From contig OX392534.1 of NCBI GenBank assembly GCA_947623455.1, positions 5,404,001 to 5,468,000 of the forward strand: a stretch of DNA of 64,000 nt. The letters are read 5' to 3'. The position numbers and the translations under genes are program-made. The DNA comes from Mimachlamys varia (lineage: Eukaryota; Mollusca; Bivalvia; Pectinida; Pectinidae). Positions 56,793 through 64,000 of the stretch are shown piece after piece. The notes under the pieces are model-generated. The model was given only the letters and a program-made list of their open reading frames with translations, did not search any database and was not told the origin of the DNA. Within the stretch, counting starts at the first letter, position 1, and every line of letters begins with the position of its first letter.

Positions 56793-57355
56793 ATAACCCC
56801 CGCAACGAATTTAGGGGGGGGGGGTATACAGGAATCAGGTTGTCCGTCCGTCCGTCCGTCTGTAGAAACAATTTTGTCCGGCTATGCATTCGCTCAGTTT
56901 TCAACGGATCTTTTTTTTAAAAATGTGGGAATATTCTGTACAGTAGGAAAATATGAACCCTGAAGTAAATTTGGTTTTCGACCCTTTTTAAAAAAGTTAT
57001 TCCCGCTTTTCGCTTTTATGTAAAAAAAAAATGACCACAGTTTTGTTCGGCTATGCATTCCCTCAGTTTTTAAAGGATCTTTTTAATGTTTTTTTTTTTT
57101 TGTGGGGGGGTGGGTGGGGAGACAGTACAGTAGTATGAAGATGTGCCCCCTAAAGTTAATTTGATTTTCGACCCTTTTTCAGAGAGTTTTACCCCTTTTA
57201 TGTAAATGAACACAATTTTGTCCGGCTATGCATTTGCTCAGTTTTCAACGGATCTTTTAAAAATAAAAAAGTAGATAGAACAGTATGAAGATGTGCCCCT
57301 CAATAACCTTAAAGGGGAAGAGGGTATGAGTTGGCCCCCGGACGAAAGTTCTAGT
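56793..57355 (+). repeat. 'CCCCGCAACGAA' mollusc-type repeat, unit B
   Basis: Same start and end as 33543-33960, but with three sub-repeats, each with a TTTTGT(C/T)CGGCTATGCATT block, so it is longer. Confidence 0.7.
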
Positions 57356-57989
57356 TGACTCTGTGGTAAAAATGACTTAATATCCGTGAATAATTATGAA
57401 ACAAATTCGATAACATTTCTTGTTACGTCAGATCTATGTACATATAATTCAAGTATCTACTTCCTATGCAAAAGATCAAAATAATAAGTTCATCCTTCAG
57501 AAACTAGCCATTGTAACTTTTCTTATTCACAATCTGTATTACATTACCTATATCGTATACCGTTTACTACCTTATCAAACATCAAAACTCATAAAGTTAC
57601 AGCTGACTGAATGGGTATTCTATTATAGTGTGCCAGCAAGATTTCGTTCAATCTGAAAATAATTTTGTACCCACATGAAAAAAGTATATTTTATTTTATT
57701 TTATTTATTTATTGTTTTGTAATCAAGCATTGTAATGTAAGATATTAGCTACCTTGTATTTAAATGTCAAACTTTGATATCAATTAAAGCATTCTGTATT
57801 GTATTTATAAGATCTCATAAAAACCTTCGCATTAGAAAGTCAAAGATGATGTTTCTTCTGCGATGGATATACCTGAATAATGTGTAAATTATTATTGTTG
57901 TAACGAGAGAACATCAATCTCGAAATCATATTTTATATGTTTTTTGGATTTGTTTGGGTTTTATTCAATCGTGTTAACATCAGATGAAA

Positions 57990-58255
57990 ATATCAGAGAA
58001 TTCGAAGCGTCAACAAGACTTTAATCCTAAGTCAAATTCGATAAAACTAGAAATATGAACAAAGGAAAAGTTCACAAAAAGACGCTTGTAAAAGTACAAG
58101 ACAATAAGACCATGACTTCCTTGAGAGTAAACGTTTTCAGCTTCATCGACAGCACCCGTCATGTAAATCTAGGTCACACCAAAGTGAATGGCATGTCACT
58201 AAAGTAAAAACCGAGTCATCATTCTCAATCACAACAAGTGTGCATATTAATGAGG
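57990..58255 (-). mobile_element. retroelement 3'-tail fragment (R1), unit B
   Basis: Counterpart of 35130-35400, inverted relative to 60853-61405. Confidence 0.7.
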
Positions 58256-58765
58256 CCAAGATGGAATAGACGTTTGTAAGATGATCTTAATGTTTCTGCA
58301 CAAACATTTGCAATATTGAGCATGCTCTGTCTGGCTGACAGATTCGTTCCGCCTAAAAGGCACAAGAGTAAATTGATATTATGACATAGTAGCCAGTCCG
58401 AACTCCTTGGGTATAATGTCCCTAACCAATCAGGCAACAATTATGAGAAAGTCTTGTATTGTACAGCATTATTTAATATAAATATGAATGGAATTCGACC
58501 AAATAAAAACCAAATAATCAAGCGACTTTCATTATTTATTTTACAACATTTTCTCACCCTTAGCTGATGGATTATTTGAGTGGCTAGTTTGGTAGTAACA
58601 TTGTTGACCACAATTATCACTCTCGTAAATCATCATTAACGTAATACCGTACTTCTCAACGTTTTAAACCTCGTATAAATAGCATGTGTTAAGCACACAC
58701 TTACTCCACACCCTTTATTTGAAACAGTAATTGAGAGCAATTGAGATTTCCGCATTTTTTCCATA

Positions 58766-58813
58766 GCATCACTGGCGAGTCCTAGAAGGAAGGACGAAAC
58801 CGCTGTATGGTGC
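58766..58813 (+). ncRNA. hammerhead-like motif in intron 2, unit B
   Basis: Identical to the unit A motif: GCATCA/TGGTGC stem I, CTGGCGA core, GTCCT/AGGAC stem II, GAA, two-base-pair stem III, GTA site. The same A6-to-G core change is present, so it arose before the duplication. Confidence 0.65.
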
Positions 58814-59309
58814 AGTGTTGTTGTTTGGCATGCTCTATCGGTTCCTTAATTCTGCAGGTGACACCTCAAGTGGATGTCTTCTTTAACTTTCTCATATTTT
58901 CAAACATTTTATTATACAGAACAATTGACGAATTCCGTTTCTACAACAATAGATGGGTGTTATTCAAATCTCAGGGTATAAAATATTCATTACTACTGTT
59001 GAAAACATTCTGTTCATACCACACGTGAAATAAACTCTTAACGCATTTTGATTGGCAGACATGATAAATTTTAGCCGGGACCTTGTCACATGCTGATTGT
59101 TTATGACGTCATCAATAGCTGAGGTCGTCACCACTTGGCGGGAATATAAACTAGACGATACGTCTTTTCAACTGTTTCCGATTGGGATTGTGGTAGAAAC
59201 AAGTCACACGACTCTTGGTTATTGGATATGGAATTCGCTAATACCCCCTATCACATACACGGATTTTTCTAACGAATCCTTAAGTCCCAGTACCATATAA
59301 GCACGGTTG

Positions 59310-60690
59310 GACAAAGCAACCCCGGATCGTCCCGGATCGCGCCGGATTAAGATCCGGGACGATCCGTGCTTTTTTGGGGGGTTTTGAGCGTCGACTGTCG
59401 TCCAGCAACCACTTCGCTGGTGGCACACGGCGGCTGCACGGACGAACTCTTACAAACACGGCAACAACAAGCGATAAACACGGCGCCGACACGGATATTT
59501 GAGGACCGTCCCGGACAGTCACGACAGAGTGACGGACTAACAAGGACAAACACGGGGTCTACACGGACAGCCCAAGATAAACACGGACCAACACGGTGTC
59601 TGCACAGACAATCCCGGACCTATACGGCAGCGACACGAATCAAAACGGTCCACCCCGGACCGTCAATAACTTGTATAAAAGCAGCCTAATTTTCGGTGAT
59701 TACATTATTCTGCAATCGGATCTACGTCACCCGTCCTCGTCCGTGTTAGTCCGTGTATCCGCACCGTCTTCATACGTAGCAGCTCCGTGATCGTTTCGTG
59801 TAACCGACGTGAAGGTCCATGGGACAATTGTACCTCTGCCGTCATGATCCTTGATGGTCTGGTGTCTGAAATTTGTTCCCCGACTGTCAAGGACGCACAC
59901 GAACATTCATGGAAGAGATACGGCTGTCCCCGGACCCTACACGGCAACTACACGGTAGCTATGTGGACCATCCCGGATGTCGCCATCTCCCCGGACCGTC
60001 ACGGAAGAACACGGCAGATTTGAACTTTTAAACACTGCCGTGTTGGCCTCCCGGTGCCCGAAGGACATTCCCGAAGGTTCCAGGACCATCACGGATCCCT
60101 GCGAAGCTACATGTACACAGCGGCTACACGGTTCACGCGCCGGATTGTGCTGGATGTGATCTGTGTTGATCCGGCACCTTTATGGGATTGGGGCAATCGC
60201 AATCATCCGTTAATAACTCGCTAGTATCCGTAAATAACTGGCCAGGACTCACAGACACTCAAATATCCGTAAGAGGAGAGTCATAAGTTTGACAGGTCAA
60301 ACTGTTTTTAACGATTGTTTACGAATTGAATTTCCCGTAAGTAATTCGTCAATACAAAAAAAAACATGTAACTCGTAAGTATCGTTAACCGATCGCAATA
60401 ACATGTAACCATCCGTAAACTACTCACAAGGATCTGTGAGGCTTTACATTCCGCAATATACTCGTAACAATCCATTAAAGCTCGTCAAATGTATGTAACT
60501 TGCTCGTGTTTGTTCGTGGTAACTCGTAACAAATCGTGGAATGCTACCGTAAATATGTCGTAATACATCGAAGATAGCTCGCAATAACTCGGAAAAACTC
60601 TTAAATCGTCGTCAAATCGTTAGGATCCGTGTACTATACGCATTTGTGGGAGTCGTAAGGACTCGTAAGAAAAACCCATGTATGTGAAGT
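59310..60690. repeat. ACACGG/CCGTGT and CTCGTAA word-rich segment, unit B
   Basis: Counterpart of 36690-38060 with the same opening hairpin and about 40 extra bases of ACACGG words near 59568-59608, showing expansion or loss of the words since duplication. Confidence 0.75.
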
Positions 60691-60852
60691 CAGCATAAAG
60701 CCCCAGTGACACTGTGTTGGTTTAAAGCCACGGTGAGCTACAGTGATCCGTAGCGAGTCCGTACTCAAACCGGGTCGATCCGTGTTGATTCATGCTGGAG
60801 CGAAGCTCCCTACGGTAGTTTAGTTCTACATTAGAATTCTTCGGCAAACCGC

Positions 60853-61146
60853 AGTGAAATCGTAGTATTTGTAAACTTTCCATTTCTTGATAGTAACTTC
60901 CTTGCTTCTCCAACCTGTGGTGTTTACATGTCGCAGTTGATTCGATATTCTAGACCTTGCTCTAGGTATCGTGATTTTCTTGATCGACGTCGACTGCTGA
61001 CAATCAAACTAACAACACGAGGATTCGAGAGATGCATGTTGATCAGAACTATTGACAAGTTTTTTGGTCGCCATCTTTGTCTCACTGAGAAATATTCTTT
61101 ATCTTTAAGTGATATGAAGATGGACGTTTTTGAGTATGCTAATTAA
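60853..61146 (+). pseudogene. retroelement reverse transcriptase, C-terminal end (unit B)
   Basis: Same frame as 38210-38503 with a few substitutions (for example TNKLTTQG to TIKLTTRG). It contains YGVYMSQLIRYSR and KFFGRH and ends at TAA. Confidence 0.7.
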
Positions 61147-61405
61147 AGTTTACTTGTTGTGATTGGCAATGATACTCAGTTCTCGTTTTGAGAACTTGAT
61201 GTTTACTTGGATGTGACAAAGATTTAAATGGCGGGTGTCGTCGATGAAGCAGAAGACGCTTACTCTTCCGGAACACCTGGTCTTGTTCTCTTGTCATTTA
61301 CGAGAGTCTCCGTGTAAATCTTTCTTTTGTTTCTATTTTGCCTCTAGTTTAATCGATTTTGAGTTTGGATTAGGGTTTTGTTGACGCTTTGGTATAATCG
61401 GTATC
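61147..61405 (+). mobile_element. retroelement 3' tail (R1), unit B
   Basis: Continues from the RT stop. It has the same diagnostic words as 38504-38770. Confidence 0.7.
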
Positions 61406-61738
61406 AGTCGGACCCGTTGTAAAGTCGAATTTAAACCTTGAACCATTATGACATGCCGTATGAATAATCTAGTAATTACATTTTTTGCGTCAGTATTGAG
61501 TCCGGCACTGTTGGGTTTACCCCGGTATATACAGAAACTGTAGCACCATATGGGCATCCGTGATTTACCGTGGGCAATACCGGCACAGTGCGACTGACGC
61601 TTTAGTGAGTTTCTTCTTTAACTTTTAAAAATTAATTAAAGAGAGTGAAAAAAATCCATATCCAAAAACCACTCGTTGTATAACCTCTATAAACACAAAA
61701 AAAAGTAAGTTTTATATGTTCTCATTTTACCTTTTCAG

Positions 61739-62662
61739 ATTGTCAGAGGCGATGTGAGTGCTACGTCACCATTCGATCCAGCACTGTATCGTCAACGTGG
61801 AAGAGAAATTCCTTCCCTTCAGAAATTACCGCACAAGCAAAGGAAAGAATTCTTCAATAGTTCTTTCTCGTTCATGTTTACTCGTAACCCATACAGTCGG
61901 TTACTCTCAGCATATACTGACAAATTCTTTATGCCTAATTACTTTTGGCTTCACACAGCTCCCTCTATAGGAAAAGTCGTGCGGCGAAAATCAATACCAT
62001 GTGTTCACGATCTACAATTCAACGAATTCATCAGATTTATTATAGATTCAGAAGAAAAGCAATATGCAGAAGATACACATTTCCGGTTCGCCTTTGACTT
62101 TTGTGACCCCTGTCAATACAAGTACGACTTCATAGGCAAGTTAGAAACAATTAATGAAGACACTAAGTATTTACTGAGAAAAATGAACCGGACAGCGGTA
62201 ATAAAAGCTTTAGAAAAGGATCCGAGAGAGCAGTATATCAATTTTACCATAAAGGAACGCACCGATATGTTATTTAAAATCAATGGAACTCGTTGGATTT
62301 GTAAGGAATCGTTTTATCAATTGCAGAAAAAAATGTGGAAAGGCTTTCAAATGAATGGAATAATCAGCAAAGAGTCAAAGTACCCCGTTACTGAGGAGAA
62401 AAGTAACATGATTTCTCCGACGAACTTCTCAGATATGGTGTTCAACGCCATCCGTGACGCGAAAGACGGGAATGTTTCTAGAAAAAACAAAGCGGAAGCT
62501 ATGTTGGAAGCGTATTCAACTGTTGATGTAGAGGATATGGACAAGTTAAGTAAACTTCTCCGACCAGATTGTGATGTGTTCGGTTATGACTGCAGACCTC
62601 GAAAACTGTTTAAGGACAGGAAACGTATCAAACCGTGGTACTTTGACGTCACAACAGCATGA
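61739..62662 (+). CDS. carbohydrate sulfotransferase gene 2, exon 3 (catalytic domain)
   Basis: 924 nt to TGA, acceptor CCTTTTCAG, phase 0 with exon 2. It has the same Sulfotransfer_2 domain as gene 1: 3'-phosphate-binding FMFTRNPYSRLLSAYTDKF, paired cysteines CDPC and CDVFGYDC, and six N-glycosylation sequons. Compared with gene 1 there are six base changes; three are silent, and the others give Ser to Lys (EESSN/EEKSN) and Asn to Asp (VENMD/VEDMD). The ATG codons upstream of the acceptor seen in unit A are lost here (AAAAAAGTAAG for AAAATGTCAG), which supports use of the splice site and not a start inside the intron. Confidence 0.92.
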   Translation: MVRGDVSATSPFDPALYRQRGREIPSLQKLPHKQRKEFFNSSFSFMFTRNPYSRLLSAYTDKFFMPNYFWLHTAPSIGKVVRRKSIPCVHDLQFNEFIRFIIDSEEKQYAEDTHFRFAFDFCDPCQYKYDFIGKLETINEDTKYLLRKMNRTAVIKALEKDPREQYINFTIKERTDMLFKINGTRWICKESFYQLQKKMWKGFQMNGIISKESKYPVTEEKSNMISPTNFSDMVFNAIRDAKDGNVSRKNKAEAMLEAYSTVDVEDMDKLSKLLRPDCDVFGYDCRPRKLFKDRKRIKPWYFDVTTA

Positions 62663-62758
62663 TCTGCCATGCCTTTGCTTATAGTTGTTCGACATGAATC
62701 AGGAGGGTGTATATTAGAACTAATATTAACCTCCCTTGGCTCTGTCCCGACCGCTACG

Positions 62759-62938
62759 TCAACATAGACATGCCCTGACATTCCCACCTACCTCATCAAA
62801 CGTTTCAAACGTAAAATACGCTTTCAATATTCTGGCTGCTTTCTCGTTGTATCTCAAAGTTTTGTTATAATTTACTTTCTGGCGTTTCTGTGCCAATTCA
62901 TCTTCTATGATGTGGCCGAAGCGTTTATCAGCAGCCAT
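62759..62938 (-). pseudogene. possible tyrosine-recombinase-like N-terminal ORF
   Basis: A 59-codon minus-strand ORF starts at ATG 62938-62936 and overlaps the region just after the sulfotransferase stop. It begins MAADKRFGHIIEDEL and continues KTLRYNEKAARILKAYF and FETFDEV. The '(R/K)F....EDEL..K....N..KT...N..A...L..Y' pattern is like the N-terminal part of DUF3504/Crypton-type tyrosine recombinase relatives common in molluscs. No catalytic R-H-R-Y part is present. In unit A the copy has a stop (HIM-stop-DEL) and lacks about 105 bases. CRE-like 20-bp repeats lie about 40 bases upstream of its ATG. Confidence 0.4.
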
Positions 62939-62980
62939 GATTGTTATTGAATGGAGAGTTCTTTCAGGAACGATAACCCG

Positions 62981-63037
62981 TTACTGACGTGATACGGAAT
63001 TTACTGACGTGATACGGAATTTAATGACGTGATAGGA
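62981..63037 (-). repeat. 20-bp tandem repeat with CRE-like core, unit B
   Basis: Two full copies of TTACTGACGTGATACGGAAT and a third, TTAATGACGTGATAGG. They sit upstream of the minus-strand ORF at 62938. A promoter role is conjecture. Confidence 0.6.
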
Positions 63038-63114
63038 TTCTTAGTAACCCGATAGGATATCGTTCAGGACGTCATATGACGTCGTTTTAACCAACGGGAT
63101 AGTGCTGTCAGCGG

Positions 63115-63552
63115 GATAATATATATATACAGTGTTCATGTATCATGAGGGTGTGTATATATAAAGTGTTCATGTATCCGGAGGGTATATATATAATGTT
63201 CATGTATCAGGTGGGTGTGAATGTATAATGTTTATGTATCAGAAGAGTGTGTATATATACAGTGTTCATGTATCAGAAGGGTGTGTATATATATACAGTG
63301 TTCATGTATCAGGAGGGTGTATATATATAAAGTATCCATGTATCAGAAAAGTGTATATATATACAGTGTTCATATATCAGAAGGGTGTATGTATATAAAA
63401 TGTTCATGTATAAGGAGGGTGTATATATATATATATAGTGTTCATGTATCAGGAGGGTATATATATATAAACAGTGTTCATATATCAGAAGGGTGTATAT
63501 ATATTAAAATGTTCATGTATAAGGAGGGTGTATATATATATATTTACAGTCT
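63115..63552 (+). repeat. degenerate TATATA/TGTATCAGGAGGG minisatellite, unit B
   Basis: Counterpart of 40371-41480 without the inserted element. The 132-codon frame at 63221-63619 (VYIQCSCIRRVCIYIQ-like repeats) is the minisatellite read through and ends in unique sequence. Confidence 0.9.
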
Positions 63553-64000
63553 GTTTGGAATTGATAGTATATTGCCTATACATTTCTACGAATGCCTACT
63601 GAACTTTATTTTCCGATAAAATCAGTGGATCACGCGCCTATTGGCGCAGCGCGCAGTAATACACTCCGTTACGATTTTGAACACGAGGCCGCGTCACTAC
63701 TTTACAGACTCGATCGATATCCTGCCGCGTAGTATGTGTTAATTTATTCAAGAAATAAATAAGAAGCATTTTAATATTTTTTTTTAATACAATAACAGTA
63801 ACAAAGACAGTATGGTTTGTTTATATATGAACTTATGTGAAAAAATAACAATAGAAAGATGTTATCTTTTGGAACTTTTTTGTTTACTTGTTGACTGAAA
63901 TTTCGCGGGAGTTCGTCACCTCATAAGGCGGCTGTTTCAACAGTCTACCGAATCCAAACGATACTGTTTGATTTCATCGCAGTAAGTATCATAATATCTG
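63553..64000. other. right edge, no gene recognised
   Basis: Holds a palindromic CGCGCCTATTGGCGCAGCGCG patch near 63634-63654 and then AT-rich sequence. Confidence 0.4.

Larger units (their letters stand above)
54941..63120 (+). repeat. segmental duplication, unit B
   Basis: Direct partner of 31624-40370. Blocks found only here include about 59135-59230, about 59568-59608 (extra ACACGG words) and about 62775-62880. It lacks the (CA)n block, the 35400-35747 block and the 580-bp insertion of unit A. Confidence 0.95.

Noticed and set aside
63221..63619. 132-codon ORF with Tyr/Ile/Cys-rich repeats
   Set aside because: It is the TATATA/TGTATCAGGAGGG minisatellite read in one frame; the unit A counterpart gives other frames.

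Overview
This is animal nuclear DNA, most likely from a mollusc and probably a bivalve. It is AT-rich, has no operon structure, and has long introns with GT/AG junctions. TACATGTA words are frequent. It is packed with tRNA-derived SINEs, foldback MITEs, LINE scraps, minisatellites and a tandem element beginning with a 'CCCCGCAACGAA' block, which I associate with mollusc genomes. Species-level assignment is not possible from the sequence alone.

Layout. (1) 0.85-7.27 kb: exon-like blocks of a DUF6589-type protein with an in-frame stop, interrupted by a SINE, two MITEs and a well-formed type I hammerhead ribozyme at 3964-4007. (2) 7.38-18.84 kb: an 11.5 kb satellite of a 25-bp monomer with higher-order structure, then a 39-bp minisatellite. 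(3) 19.2-19.5 kb: a minus-strand fragment of a RecQ-like helicase. (4) 22.62-25.68 kb: a decayed Harbinger (PIF) DNA transposon with inverted ends, a HARBI1-type transposase and a divergent accessory gene. (5) 28.4-40.0 kb and 43.25-62.66 kb: two carbohydrate sulfotransferase (Sulfotransfer_2) genes, each with three coding exons that match in splice phase. Their exon 2 to exon 3 halves lie in a recent direct segmental duplication (about 31.62-40.4 kb and 54.94-63.1 kb). Their first exons differ, each encoding its own N-terminal membrane anchor.

The two sulfotransferase units differ at only about seven coding bases (two amino acids), while their introns have gained and lost blocks of 40-580 bp. 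Each second intron holds a hammerhead-like motif in sense orientation, the 3' end of an RT-encoding retroelement, and a strange 1.4 kb stretch built of degenerate ACACGG/CCGTGT and CTCGTAA words. A partial third copy of the duplication's left flank lies at 52.8-53.27 kb inside intron 1 of the second gene. That intron also contains LINE fragments, an LTR-like segment with a TATA box, a 40-bp minisatellite and several perfect hairpins.

Functionally, only the two sulfotransferases look like intact cellular genes: type II Golgi membrane enzymes that transfer sulfate from PAPS to glycans. Most of the rest is mobile DNA at different stages of decay. The points most worth following are the hammerhead motifs, the nested organisation of the satellite, the recent sulfotransferase duplication with unlike first exons, and a short minus-strand recombinase-like ORF kept only in the second unit.
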